Shown in pieces: positions 35,942-49,009 of a DNA stretch of 64,000 nt (positions are counted from its first letter, which is position 1; each line of letters starts with the position of its first letter). Made by a program: the position numbers and the translations under genes. The notes under the pieces are model-generated. The model was not told where the DNA came from. It did not search any database and saw only the letters and a program-made list of their open reading frames with translations. Origin of the DNA: Owenia fusiformis. Its lineage: Eukaryota; Annelida; Polychaeta; Sabellida; Oweniidae. The stretch covers positions 28,883,915 through 28,947,914 of the forward strand of contig CAIIXF020000001.1 in the NCBI GenBank assembly GCA_903813345.2, given 5' to 3'.

Positions 35942-37699
35942 CCGCTGAAGTATAAACTTAATGGAATAATTGAATTGCCAACACTCATCCTAATAGTCTA
36001 ACTATTTGTATGAATTTTCAACTGTCGATGAAGAATATTTGACACATTTCAAGAAAAATTGGATTTACTTCCATGAAGAATTGGTGGTTCTTATGTTCAA
36101 TGATTGAAGGATAGGAACACATCAACAGTAATAGTGTAACATATACATGAACAAATTGTCACATGTTTCATCATAAATTGGAATTCTGTAGACATCATGG
36201 ATATTGAACATTGAACAGTTCTATATATGTTTAAATGAAAGCAAAGATGAAACAGTGTGAGGATAGTGCAGCAATAAGGTCAGTTTTAGTTAAGATGTTT
36301 CTTGTTTTGATGTCGTTCATAACAGACTGTACAATTTTAATGTTGAAATATGTACGCTTGAACTTTTTTCTGTACTAGAGTAAAAGTTGTTACTCTATGC
36401 ATGTTTATTTGCTTATTCGAACATGACTGTATTCACGCCTTCTATAAACTGTGAACAAAGTCAAAATTTGACCCGGGGTATATTCGGTAACACTACCCCT
36501 GGTAATACAAGTAATTTGTGACGTCATAATGGCGGTTGGTAGTGATGCAATATAGACCTCCGAGCAGGTGTAATATAGATGAATACACCCCTTAGGGTCA
36601 ATACAACCCACTTGAGATTTGTTTTGCTCATGGTATAGGAAAAGTTTTACCTAAAACACTAGTTTGCTACTTTGTAGATGTATGGCACGTATATGTGGAC
36701 ATGTATTGACAATTAATGTTTGGAAATAGCTAGTGGGAGTGTCAGGGACCGCTGATAGATTATAATTTTGAACCAAAAAATTGAATTATATTTTTGGCGG
36801 TCTCAGTTAATCAATGGGATAATCAGGTCCTACTATGTAGCAAAATCTTTTTTCGTTCGTGGGATATTTTTCTCATCATATTTGTGCCTAGCCCTGCGAG
36901 GTGTATTCGTCGATATAACACCTGCTCTTCGGTTTATATTTCTTAAATAATATATCAGCCCCGCCTTAGGAAAACCGGTCTTATCACAAAAATATAAATT
37001 GTGCTAGAGAGCCAAAAATGTGCCCAAGATTAAGAGGAAAATGTGCTAAATTCAAATTCATGTTTTGGTCTATATCTGCGAGGAAAAATTTATAAGACAT
37101 AAGCCATGGGACATTTGAAAGGCCTCTTTGTGCTTTTTAAGATAAACAAAAAATCAAGATATTTTCCCGTGGCCTGGCTCATATACTGTACTGTGTTAAC
37201 GATGATAATCCTGTATACAGATCATTAGACATAAAATACATGTACAAATGCATTTTGTACATATGCATGTACAAAAAGTTATCTTGTTTATAAATACTAG
37301 AACTGTAGTTAACTATTAATAGTAACTATTATTTTTTATCCAATGATCTGCAATTGGATATGTATTTATTACAAATGCACAACATAATTAACAGAACATT
37401 ATAAATGATATGTATCTTAAAGATACTTTTTTGTAGAAATATATTTATCTTAAAATATATTAGAATGCTGTGTTGAATGAAATGTAGCACATTAAAAGTA
37501 AGTTTTTCGTCTCACATCTCCTGTGATTGGAAAGTGTCCGTTCTTTCTTCCAACCTTTTCTTGGCACTTTTAGTCTCTATCCATAAGATTTCACATTTAT
37601 GTACTATATGGCCAGTTTCTTATTCGTTCCTTTTTACAATTTAACTATGGAGTCTCAAGAGAACTTCACTTCAAATGTCTGTTTTCTACTTTTATCAAG
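35942..37699. other. Convergent intergenic region between RPE and FAAH
   Basis: The 3' ends of RPE (plus) and FAAH (minus) face each other across 1.76 kb. At 36563-36600 and 36891-36928 lie inverted arms (GAGCAGGTGTAATATAGATG and CGATATAACACCTGCTC), suggesting an old palindromic element between them. Several ATTAAA/AATAAA-like words exist but I cannot choose the polyadenylation sites. Confidence 0.5.
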
Positions 37700-40600
37700 T
37701 TATTTTTTGTTCTTGACTCCTCGTTCAAGATCTGCCATCAATCTGAGGCAGCGTTCATCTTGCCAAGGCAGTGTAATACATTGTACTGCCACTGGGAGTC
37801 CTTCACTACCCTCCATATGCTGAAATTATACACGTGCCTTCCTTAGTCAGTTGTTTTATAAAACCCCAAAATTTGACTTAGATGTAGAGAAGTTCATAAC
37901 AAAATATAGTAATAATAAAAGTGATATTTTTTATCAAGTTCTCAATTTTAGCAACTTATCAGCAGGAGTACAGTACCAGATGAGAATTTAAAACTTCCTT
38001 CTTAATTTTATCTATCCAGATTAAAATCTAGTTGCGCCAAGTTTGGAAATGTAGATCAGAATAAAGAAGAATTTTGTACCCAGTCTAGAACTAACTACAG
38101 AGAAGCTTTAAAGGGAATTTCTTTGTCTCATTAGTGACCTTTGATCACTGGACCAAAACCAGAATTCTCACCTTTTTTATACGTCTACTAGCAAACGTTG
38201 AAGCCTTCCAATGCTTTAGATTTTCCTGGTCAGATTTTGTTACCTTGGTTACGGGAAGAACACCAGCTGGGAAATTCAAGACATTCCACAAGGCAAAGTA
38301 TGCCAGAATTTGACCTGGATCAAAACAGAATTTTATCAATTGAAGTATTATCAATTCTTAGATTTAATATCTGATTATTATGCATTGTCTCCTTAGTGAT
38401 GTCCCATAATAACTGCTAATATATTACATACTGTAAATATATCTTGAGACCAACTTATGGGCACAGTATTGCTGATATATTGAGAAAATCAACGAAACAA
38501 CCAACTGTTAGATTTTAACACAATTTCGCTAGTTTGAACTATTTGCTATGGAAGGGAATTCCTGTTGCATGGCATGAGCATCATCACATGACTTTAACCC
38601 AGGCAGCCAATCAGATTCAGAGCTGTTTTTTGTGTTTTTTTGGAATTTCTGACCATCCAGTAAATAATTCAAAATTATCAAGGCCAGGGGTACTCTAATT
38701 GTGCTCCAATTAGACAGTGCCTGTGACAGGAAATTGTCTCAGATATCAATGCATCAGTCAGACATTCCTAAATCTTATTTGGATTAATTTCTGGGTTTTT
38801 CAGTTTAACATCATTAGACTAATTTCAGACATTGTCATTTTTCACTCAATGACTCATTTAATTGTGTTGTTTACCAACATAATCTTCTGGGTTTCCAGTA
38901 GGCATAGCAACTGATCCATAAGCCGGAGCAATCACTGCATCGAGGCCAGCTCTCTTCCAGTGGTCAATGAAGCGACCTGTCAGTTTCTGGAATCAGTTAT
39001 ATAAAGTGCATTCAATATTTAGAATCATTGGTGTTATTGAAATTTTCTTGAAGTTGGCCTACGCTTGCCAAAAAGGAAATTAAATATCATATTGAGACAT
39101 AATTCTCTCTTACCTCGCACAGTGCTGTAACATCCCACCAATCTTGACACCTCCTGCAAATAAACACATAAGAATTGCAACTTGTACATTTTCCATGCAA
39201 AACTCGTATGTACCTATATTTATCCAATACTTACTAGTGTTATAGGTAAATAACATGTGGGAATATAATTAATATCTGAGGTAAGCGGGTGATATATGTA
39301 TCTCCCACTGAGGTGAGCAGGAGATATACTGTACATTACTGGCTCATCACGAATTACATTCTGTGTTTTTTGTGCACTGAACAATATAAACGCCAAAGCT
39401 TTAAAAAACTACAAATGTTAAGAACTTTAAATTGAGATTAAATATTCATGTTTTGATTGTATAATTATCACAATTGTAATTATTTCATGAAGGTTCCATA
39501 ACATTCAATGTACATGTATACTTGATCATAATCATATCTCTCGCTAGATTCAATATATCAACCTTTGGTCTCGGTGATCATTCCTCCGGTGGATATATTG
39601 TATTTCCCTCAGATTATACCCTGTATCAAAAACCTCCCATTAGATAACCTCAATATGTTGAGTTTATGTAGTAACAATTGTTGGATTGAATTGAATCTAC
39701 TGATATTCACTTACTTCATTTTTGAAGATGATTCAATAGTTGCCGCCTCATCCTTCATCTGCAAAAGAATCACAACCAGAGTATCATTCAAAGTTTCCTT
39801 GTTTTATTTTTTCATTTAGATTTCCAATTCTAAACTAGATTCCATCGATATTACCTGAGTTAATGCTCGTCATAACTGGCAGAATGATAGTAAACAAACT
39901 TATTCTTTCTGTAATTGAATAATACTTGGCAAAAAGGGTGTTAATGAATGAAGGAGAATGCAAATAATATGTAGGATAGTGTTAATGAATGGAGGAGAAT
40001 GCCAAATATATAGGATAGTGTTAATGAATGAAGGAGAATGCAAATAATATGTAGGATAGTGTTAATCAATGAAGGAGAATGACAATAATATGTAGAATAG
40101 TGTTAATGAATGAAGGGGAATGCCAATAATATGTAGGATAGTGTTAATGAATGAAGGAGAATGCCAATAATATGTAGGATATTGTTAATGAATGAAGGAG
40201 AATGCCAACAATATGTAGGATAGTGTTAATGAATGAAGGAGAATGCCAATACATGTAATATGTAGGATAGTGTTAATGAATGAAGGAGAATGCCAATAAT
40301 ATGTAGGATAGTGTTAATGAATGGAGGAGAATGCCAAATATATAGGATAGTGTTAATGAATGAAGGAGAATGCGAATAATATGTAGGATAGTGTTAATGA
40401 ATGAAGAAGAATGCCAAATATATAGGATAGTGTTAATGAATGAAGGAGAATGCAAATAATATGTAGGATAGTGTTAATGAATGGAGGAGAATGCCAAATA
40501 TATAGGATAGTGTTAATGAATGGAGGAGAATGCAAATAATATTTAGGATAGTGTTAATGAATGGAGGAGAATGCCAAATATATAGGATAGTGTTAATGAA

Positions 40601-43600
40601 TGTAGGGTGGGGTATATCACAAAGAAAAATAGGCTGTAGATACCATATGATATGTACATGTATGTGCACATGTCTTGTATAGACTAAATATTCTTGGACA
40701 AATACTAATACATACACCTATCAAACTGAGAAAGTGCTTTAGGCAGGTTTTCAGCCACATTGGTGCTACATGGGTGAATGCTAACATCCTCGTAGTTGGA
40801 TCTATTATCTCACCTTTCCTTTAACAGAGAACAGTAGTTAATGATTTAGTTTCTTTATATATTGTTTCTTTATATCTTATTTTTAAACGTATAAAGATTA
40901 TAGGATCAGTTTTTAGATTAATTAAGCAGACAGATGTTTGATTGGAATTTACTACACCTTGGCATAGGTAAAATTGAATTCTTTCAGAAGTAGGAAACCA
41001 AACCAGTGTTCTCCCTGGGATTTTTTTATCAAATGGGTTCAAGTTTCGCCACCAGGTGGCAAATTCGGGGGAAATAACATGGTAGGGTATTACAAAGTTC
41101 CCTTAAACTTGAATATTCATCAGTTTTAGTGGTTAACTTTTCATATTACCCTTATGTATTTGATAGTTATACAAATTGAAATATGTCCAGTAAAAAAAAA
41201 AATTATCTGCCCAACACAAGAAAAGATATTTCACTTTTTGTGATTTTACAACATGGGGAATCTCCCTGACCTAGAAGTCAAATATTTAATGACGTAAATC
41301 AAGATTATTTCTACTCGCATCTAGTTTATTTAGACAAAATTTGGTCAAAATATCTATTTTTCATGATATTTTTCATTTTAAAGTGGGTGCAAATGGATTC
41401 TCAGGTGGATGCAAGCCTATTTTTAAAATCTCAGGTGGGTGCAGTGCCTACTTGCCTTAATTCCGGGGAGATCACTGCATACTGTACTTACAAGGACTTG
41501 TAATGTTCTGTGCAACTTTCCCCAATTATACAGGGGGTGTAGACATCACGAAAAAGTTCTTGGACAAAGGGAGGTTTGAATTCTACAAGCTGAAATACAG
41601 TGTACAATTAATAATCAAGTCGTATACTATTATGCATAATTAAAAAATATTGAGGAGACATCTTGTTCTTCATGGTTTAAATTGTGTATCATCGCGATTG
41701 CGACCCGTGGGGCGCGTAGAGAACTTTACTATCCTACCAAACTTTATTAATTGAGAATTGTTGAAGAGAAAAACAAGTTTTATACTTAAATGACCACAAA
41801 TTCTGATATAATTTTGAATTAGTCAGTAAAACAAGCTAAAATGTTACTCACTGTATGCCCCTGATGTTCCAAAATCTGTTTAGCCTCTCTCACAGCCCTC
41901 TGTACAGCTGGTATGGCTTCAAACAATGGTGGATCAAAGCTTGCGAAGTAGCCTATCTTCATTGGCCTTTTGTCTTCATAAATCTGCATCAAGTACACAA
42001 CATATTTATTAATGGTCACAGAGTATTTAATTACATCAATGGTGAAGACTCTATTGCTTAATTCTACAAACCCACACAAACTAATATAGGAACCTGTTTG
42101 TTGAACACCAAAGGTGGTGTTGTTGGAGCCAGTTGGAAGAGCTGATCAGTTAATAAAGCCTCCATACATACTGCTAGACCATTCACATCCTTAGCTAGGG
42201 GGCCGAATGTAGCTGGAATGGTCTTCTCTCCTTTGAACATCTCCAAATTGTCATCATTGCTAGAATGAATGAAATATCCTAATAAACCCAATACATAAAT
42301 TGTTATTTTTGTTCATGTCAAATACAAGTTCAACCAGTCTACACCTTTGAGCCCAATGTTGGACTGGATCGTGACTGTTTGAATATTCCAACATAGTACC
42401 AAAGTTGTGGTGTTGCATGATTCTTAGGCATCGGTTGGTATGTTTTGGTTCAAAAACTGTTTGGTTTGGTTTTTACAGAAGGTTGATTCAGAAAAATATG
42501 GCTACTTGTGATTGTGTAGTAAGCAAAATGTTAAAAGTGAAATAAGAACCAAAAGACCGAAAGGTCAAACAGTTGCAAACTGAACCATATCAAGAAACTA
42601 TGAAACCGTTTGAGCCCAAGTCTGAAGACACCAACCTTAATCTTCCTGCAGTTGGCTTAAAACCACAGCAACCACAGAATGTAGCTGGACACCTTATACT
42701 TCCTCCAATGTCACTCCCAATTCCTAAGACTGACCCCCCTCCTCCTATAATAGCACCCTCACCCCCCGAGGAACCTCCTGGCCCCCTCTTCTTGTCATGG
42801 GGATTCAATGAAGTACCAAACACTGGATTTGAAGTCTCCAAACTGAAACAAAGTACCATGATCTGTTTATGCACTAACTCCATTTGTCATCCTCCGATCA
42901 CAGGGCTTCAAAATCCAGAATATATTCTTTATTTTTACCCCCTGCAATAAGCAGTTAGCATTTCCCCGATTAAGAATTCGCAATCTGATTGGCTGTCGCA
43001 ACACTGCGACAGAAATCACGTATAAGCCATTGTGCATAATTAGATCATGTTATTCAGTTTAATTGGGCGCTTCCAAATTGGTTATAGCAGGAGGAAGAAG
43101 GAGGTACGGATTCTGGATACCTGCTTAGGAGGATGCCATTTGTAGAACAGTAAAAATCTAAAATATATTGAAGATGATATGAATCTTTTGATCTAACACC
43201 TGAACTTGAGATAAATCTTTAGATTTCATATCTGAACATGAGATAAATATAAAGACTTCATACCTGGACATATCAAGTTTTTAGATCAGTTTTTTCATAC
43301 TTAACAAAGATTTCATATCTGAGCCTGAAATTAAATCTTTCAGACTTAAACTCAAGCATGAACATAAGATCAAATCTTTAGATTTCATATCTGAACATGA
43401 GATCAGCTTTTTCATACTTAACAAAGATTTCATATCTGAGCATGATATTAAATCTTTGAACATGAGATAAATCTTTAGATTTCATACCTGAACATAAATC
43501 TTTAGATTTCATACCTGAACATGAGCTGTGTGGAATCTTTAGATTTCATACCTGAACATGAGCTGTGGTACATTGGTTTTCACAAATGGAACAGCACCTT

Positions 43601-45698
43601 GTGACCTTAACACTTGCACAATGGATTGGTCCATTAATGAAGGTTTGAAGATGGACTGAGTGAGTCCAATTGTCTGGTCATATCCCTGGAAATAATAACA
43701 TCATTTAAAACTTGAAATTTTGGACTGTCTTATACTTGTATTACCTTCTATTTCCATCTTTATTTTGAGTATTTATATTTAATAGTGAAGTATTTTTTAT
43801 TTAACTGGGCATGTCTTACCTTATATTCAATGATACAAAATAATTTTTCTACTTATGTGCATGTATATCACAATAACTCAAACCTTAACAGCTAAGTGAT
43901 CTTTGAGTGATATAGGTAGACCATGCAACAATCCTTTAAGTTCCTTAGAATCATCACACTCCTTGGCCCACTCCTCTGCCTCTTCTAAAGTCTCACACCA
44001 GAAATTCAGGTCTTCATTCAGCTTCAGAGCTTTGCCTTGGAATGCATGCAGGGCATCTAGTGCCTTCAGCTCTCTCTTATGTAGCTTCTGGATCAATTCT
44101 GCTGTACCTAGTTTTGTTATCTCATCTTGCTTCTTGTAACCCTATGAGCATTGTATAAACCATTATTAAGGTGAATATTATATCAATATCATGTTGAGGT
44201 TCCCCAAAGGGTATGTGACAAGGTGACCAGGCCTATAAAATGAGATATGTATTTTAAAATGAATAAAAATATGTGCCAAATAAATGCTTGGAAGTCACAA
44301 TTTGAGCAATGATATGGCTCATAAGTGTTTTGAAGTGATGTAATTTGTTCTGGATGCATATGCACTAAAACCTGTGTATAGTGAACCCATGGAACCACAA
44401 AAATGTGTTCACTATAGGTAGGTGTTCACTACAGCAATTTCTCAGTGGAGTATGTGCTGAGACGAGGTGCTCATTAGACACAGGTCACAAGAGAGAAGTG
44501 ATCACTAAGACAGGTTTCACTGTGGATGCGATTAAAGGTGAATTATTTTGTTTTGTAATCAAACTGAATGAAAATTGAACATAACACAGACCATTTATTG
44601 CACTGGATAAAAATGAATGAATCTGACAAAATATGATGAGTAAAATATAAATGTGACAAGTTTCAATTACAAATTTTAAATGTGACTAAAAAAATTTATA
44701 TGGGATTTCATGTTATAATACATGGACATGCATTTATAATTGTTGATGCAATATCACAAATATAGATGTGAAACAATTATTTGTTTATCTGGTTTTCTAA
44801 TTTTAATTATTAAGGCTGAATGTTTTTTTAAATCAAAACATTGATCCAGGGAGAATACTATATGAAAAGGTATTGGGCCAGAAATTTTTTCAAGGTGCCT
44901 CAAATTCAACTACAATGTGTTGCAGGATATAAACCGCTTAAAAGATCACATTCAAAAAGTAAATGTCATTTGATTTCTTTTTTTTCACTGGTCCTTTTGA
45001 ATGAAATCTTGAATAAATATGATGATGAAAAGAGATATTTCTAGAATAACAAAAGTGCACAGTCTTGTTTACTAACTAGTGTTTTATTGCTTTTTGATAT
45101 CTGTTCACATATTTATTGGAACAGCATTTCATGTATGGTTGTAAGGATGTAGTAATGTTATGCCATTGTCTTGGAGGCTGTTGGAGATTTTTTATTCATG
45201 AATAGATAACGTGCTTGATGCCTAAGCTTAAGGTCAGGGCGCATGTTCGGAATTTTGACGCAATCCTCAATTGAGTCACATGTTATTGTTTTTCAAATAT
45301 GAATCACTCCTTCCTCACATTATCTACATCTTTCAGTTTTGCACAAAACATGTGGCTCAATTGAGGAATGCAGAAAAATTCTGAACATGCACCACCCTGT
45401 CCTTAACCCCCATACAGCCATTTGCAATATGAAACATAATTTGAATTATACTTACAGGCGTGTCCTTAATTCTCTCCTTCAGCCTGTCCCTGGCCTCTTT
45501 ACTTTCCTCACGTTTGACCTTCACAAGAGCCTTCAGTGTATCCCTGTTGATCTTCCAGGATATCAACCTGTATAGCCCCCTCACTAGCCACATCAGGGGT
45601 AGCACACATAGTGCTATAGCAACCTGACAACCATTCACCTCAAACTTCACCTGGGTGAATGGTATTGGTAGAAAATACACAGTGTCTAAAATCCCCAT
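37700..45698 (-). CDS. FAAH: Fatty-acid amide hydrolase (amidase-signature serine hydrolase)
   Basis: This membrane enzyme hydrolyses anandamide and other fatty-acid amides. Exons found, 5' to 3': 45698-45456, 44141-43884, 43685-43552, 42842-42636, 42259-42094, 41983-41852, 41589-41492, 40801-40718, a possible exon near 39906-39857, 39761-39718, 39153-39114, 38986-38875, 38314-38172, 37819-37700. Residues about 24-44 form the N-terminal membrane segment. The catalytic triad is Lys161 (SLKDH), Ser236 (GGSSGGEGA) and the nucleophile Ser260 (GSDIGGSIR). The Lys-Ser spacing of 75 and Ser-Ser spacing of 24 equal those of rat FAAH (142/217/241). The C-terminus keeps [12 protein letters not shown] and [15 protein letters not shown]. 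Total is about 592 aa plus the unresolved part (mammal 579). Between 40718 and 39761 the phase does not carry through. A frame reading [16 protein letters not shown] at 39910-39857 resembles the membrane-cap segment, but its obvious donor leaves the wrong phase for the next exon, so a weak splice site, an assembly error or a real lesion is possible there. Confidence 0.93.
39935..40605. repeat. Minisatellite of ~40-bp units in a FAAH intron
   Basis: About 16 units start with GTGTTAATGAATGAAGGAGA. Two subtypes alternate in the right half, one with ATGCAAATAATATGTAGGAT (41 bp) and one with ATGCCAAATATATAGGATA (39 bp), giving an 80-bp higher-order unit. It lies beside the unresolved part of FAAH. 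Minus-strand frames of 60-94 codons here are repeat artefacts. Confidence 0.85.
41004..41477. mobile_element. 474-bp MITE with CAGTGTTCTCCC ends
   Basis: The left end CAGTGTTCTCCCTGGGATT is mirrored by the right end AATTCCGGGGAGATCACTG. The inside has paired GCCACCAGGTGGCAAATTCG and GTGGGTGCAGTGCC segments. The ends recall hAT-type MITEs, but I find no clear 8-bp target duplication. It lies in the FAAH intron after the exon at 41589-41492 and stops 14 bases from that splice donor. Confidence 0.55.
43190..43551. repeat. Tandem repeat seeded at a FAAH 5' splice site
   Basis: Units of about 25-45 bp contain AATCTTTAGATTTCATACCT followed by GAACATGAG. On the minus strand this reads CATGTTCAG-GTATGAAATCT, the exact end of the exon at 43685-43552 plus its splice donor. 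The donor is therefore repeated downstream: GT at 43513-43514 and 43485-43486 in the same CAG-GTATGA context, and a further CAG-GTATGA at about 43259. Outer units are more diverged (GAGCATGATATTAAATCTTT). Confidence 0.75.
44364..44522. mobile_element. ~160-bp MITE with CACTAAAACCTGTG ends
   Basis: The left end CACTAAAACCTGTGTATAGT and right end AAGACAGGTTTCACTGTG are inverted copies. The interior has AATGTGTTCACTATAG and GTGTTCACTA words, diverged from the TTCCACTT family members at 28511 and 54180. It lies in the first FAAH intron. Confidence 0.5.
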
Positions 45699-46771
45699 GT
45701 TGTATGAAGGTTGATCATTGACGCTAAATGCTAAAAGCCATGGCTATCTCATTCATTATTGACTAGGCAAGTGTACTTTGCTCTTTCACTTTGCTCTGTG
45801 TCTGTTAAATGATATGCAATAAATATGAGGGGGAAACCATTAGATTTTAGGGGAACTGGTGTAACCATCAACAGAAAATGCTGGCACAGAGTGCAAAGGG
45901 AATATTTAATTTGTGAAAGTGACACTGTATTCATGGAAAATAATGAAATATTTGTTTTATTTTATTCTTCACTGTAGCAACAGAAAGGTTGGTTAAAGTG
46001 TGTATTAAATAAACCTTTAGAGCCCTTTAGAGTTGTAACACATGTAACGGCTGTAATGCCAGTGAGAGAGTGAAGGATATGGCACTGATATAATGAAACA
46101 TATAAATCAACTAACAAAAATGACTTTTTGATTTTTTTTATGACTTTTTAATAATAATAATAATATGACCTACTTGCCTGTATTTTTAAAAATGACTCAA
46201 AAGTAAGACAAAAAATGATGAAAGAAAAAAGCTTTTTATCAAAAAGTATATCTATATACAAACTATATTGTTGATAACTTGTGAATGAAAAAATAAGCAA
46301 GAAGAATTACAATGTAAGCCTACCAAATGGAGCCATTTTTATGTCAACATCACAAGTGGTGACATATTGATATAGTCTCTATAGTGGAAGGTGTTCTGTG
46401 GTTGATTTTTGGCATTCGGTATCTGTAACAAATGCCAGGTGGTGTCATTTTGCACGTTAATGCCTTGTGTATTAAATGTAGTCACTGTAATCATACATAT
46501 TTTGGGGAACATATTAAATTGGCGAATAATAATACAATTTCATTGCAACCTTAATACTCAAGCATACCATATCACATTTTCAAAAACATCCAAGAGATTT
46601 GCCATTATTTATGACATGAAAATCACTTGAATTGAAAAATGTTGGCAATAATTTTGTTTAACAGGATATTTTCTTGTTACAACAATTCAAAATTCAGCCT
46701 GACACCAATTTATATTTTTCTTCACTGTCAACATCAGGCAGAACTTATTAATGGTTCTATTTCTATTTGGG
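45699..46771. other. Intergenic region between FAAH and the claudin-like gene
   Basis: It must hold the FAAH promoter and 5' UTR and the 3' UTR of the claudin-like gene. A copy of the dispersed ~110-bp repeat lies at 46335-46470 in reverse orientation (GTGGTGACATATTGATATAG, GCCAGGTGGTGTCATTTTGC). A short ATA repeat lies near 46150. No other gene is seen. Confidence 0.5.
46335..46470 (-). repeat. Dispersed ~110-bp repeat, copy C
   Basis: It shares ATGTCAACATCACAAGTGGT, TCTGTGGTTGATTTTTGGCA and AATGCCAGGTGGTGTCATTT with the reverse complement of copies A and D. Confidence 0.45.
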
Positions 46772-48550
46772 CTATTTGCTATATGCTTGATTAGATTGAC
46801 CAGGGTATTGTGTTACTGGTACAGAGTATGCTGTTGGTTGTCCGGGATGCCCTGTTGTTTGTGTAGGGTATGTCATCGATTGTGTAGAGTACCCTGTTAC
46901 TGGTGGCGCTCCAAATGTGGTCATAGCTTGTGGGGGGTTGGCATAATTTGCAGGTGTGGCTGTAATTGGACATGTGTTTTCCCCCTCCAGACTTTGTGCA
47001 GATATTCGCATGCATAGAGCACCAATAAAGCCTATCAAGGCTGCCACTGTCATCAGGTAGAAACTTTCATCAAGGAATGTAGCATCAGTTACATGTATTT
47101 GGTTGGTGTAAATCCAGGTTTCAAAGAAGGCTCCGAAGAGGCTGAATCCAAGCATCATAAACACACCTGAAAATTCAACAAATATAGTGATTCAGGGTGG
47201 TGTTTTATATACAGGCAACTTTGCTGATTGGTGAAATGACAGTGACATCTTTTCATTCTGAGTGGTTACATCAAAGAAATGCACAAAGGGCAATATTAAA
47301 TTGGATAGTAAAAAAAGGATGTCAACCACAATTGATTTTAGAAAATAGAAGTATTACATATAAAGGCTTCATGTATTTGAGTAAATTATAGAAATCCTTA
47401 AATATTCAGTAGTGAATAATGGCAATTCACCTGCTAACAGAGCCATCGCTGCCAAAGCAAATGTAGTGTATCGAGCAACTCTGGGGTTCTTAGTCCCATA
47501 AACGCAACAGAAAATTGGACCGTTCAAGATTAGTGTAAGGGCCATAAGGATTGTTCCACACATGTTCATAGCCATGGCAGCCGTATGTGCGTGAGCTGAA
47601 ATATATAATGTCAGTGTTACATTTTTTACAGCATTTCCAATAACTTATTTTTTAGTTTATATGAATCTATGAAGAACATATATACAGGGTGAGCCAAAAA
47701 AACAATACCGTTTAAAGATGAATAATTCATATGATATATGATAAACCATGCCATTTGTTAAATATCATTTTAAAGATAAATCATTTCCTAAAAATACGAC
47801 ACCATCCAATTGGAAAACCTTTGTTTACTTGTGGAGTTAGAGGCTAAAATTGACAGCTAGCCGCACTCAATATGTTTGACTGAATCATCATACATTTATT
47901 TAACAATTGATAATTAATTAAAAAGATATAAGTATTATTGGTGAATTTTGCACTAGACATGTCCCTCCATTTTCCACTATTCCAAGTTTTTTGTTGCTCA
48001 TGACAACCCTGGTTTTAATCCCCATGAAAACAACAGTTTTTCAATCAGATGGTGTCATATTGTTATAAAATGATTTATCTTTAAAATGATATACAATACA
48101 TGGCATGATTTAACGTTATATCATATGATATTCATCCTTAAATTTGGGTATTGTTTTTTTGGCCCACTCTGTACATATAGACAGGTTATAAGTTTCAACC
48201 TATATCTGGCAATATATTTAGGATATTTTTGTAATGTAGCATTAATTGAAAAGCTAATGAGCTGTAAATGAAGAAGTGAAATGGTTGATTTAAATGATTT
48301 ATCTGGACTTACGTAAATTCATGTCAAGTGTACTTTTACATTCTCTGTCCGTTTCATTCACTGTGTTGCACATTTGAAATAATCCTATTCTCGTGTCCAA
48401 TTGGTGGGTTGAGTTGGATGAAGAAATTCTGGCCCAGCTTTGTTGTGAAACACTTCTTATTGCCATTCCCATGGATACACCAACCATGACAACACCTGCG
48501 ATACGGCATCCATGCCCATAACTGTAGGCCCTTTTGCTTTCATGTATCAT
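46772..48550 (-). CDS. Claudin/PMP22/EMP-like four-TM membrane protein
   Basis: Three exons with consistent phases: 48550-48313, 47595-47431, 47166-46772, giving 265 aa. The claudin-superfamily signature lies in the first extracellular loop: Trp39, then Gly56-Leu57-Phe58-Gln-Met-Cys61 and Cys71 (W...GLF-x-x-C-x9-C). TM segments are at about 15-34, 84-108, 118-148 and 165-188. Possible N-glycosylation sites are NST at 46 and NET at 65. The last ~70 residues form a cytosolic tail rich in Pro, Thr, Gln, Gly and Tyr with repeated YPxQ or HPGQ motifs, ending QAYSK, which is not a classic claudin PDZ ligand. Family membership follows from motif and topology; whether it forms junctions is unknown. 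It is transcribed in the same direction as FAAH, with its stop codon 1.07 kb upstream of the FAAH start. Intron 1 contains a mariner-type MITE. Confidence 0.75.
47685..48171. mobile_element. 487-bp mariner-type MITE
   Basis: The ends CAGGGTGAGCCAAAAAAACA and the inverse TGTTTTTTTGGCCCACTCTG are flanked by TA on both sides. Inverted arms extend about 115 bp, including ATGAATAATTCATATGATAT and its imperfect complement. CAGGGTG-GCCAAAAA ends with TA duplication fit Tc1/mariner-type MITEs. A related end (TATAGGGTGGGCCAAAAATT) occurs alone at about 51650. It lies in intron 1 of the claudin-like gene. Confidence 0.8.
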
Positions 48551-49009
48551 AATTTTCTTTTAGATATTATATTCAATTATAAACAGTTCAGTATTTAATT
48601 GGCAAGGTGTGTTATTCAAATGAATGTGTTATTCATTGCGGTTGTTGTGTGAATGTTTCTTATCATAATCATAGCAACGTTATCTTAATCCTTTCTATCA
48701 GCTGGCTCAAAGATAATATGTATACAAGTGGAGTTTACTTAGTCTACCTTTTACAGCTTTTATTGTATTGTTTTGTAAATGTACATTTTAAATAAAAGCA
48801 TTTCCTTGAACATCTGTGGCTTGCTCTATCAACAAATGTGTGAATGCATGACATTTCTAAAGTCCATTTCAATATTAAAATGTTTGAAAGATCTGTTGAT
48901 GTTATGTTTTATTATGACTGTATCATTGAATTTTGCTTGATTGTTTTTTTAGCTCTCATGGTATTAGTTATATAATCAGCCACTTTTCTGTCCACCTCTC
49001 CATCTGCCT

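Noticed and set aside
39935-40605. CRISPR-like regular repeats
   Set aside because: Units are directly adjacent without unique spacers and lie in an animal intron; this is a minisatellite.
42573-42950. 125-codon proline-rich plus-strand frame
   Set aside because: It lies exactly antisense to the FAAH exon encoding GGSSGGEGA and GSDIGGSIR; glycine codons read backwards give proline.
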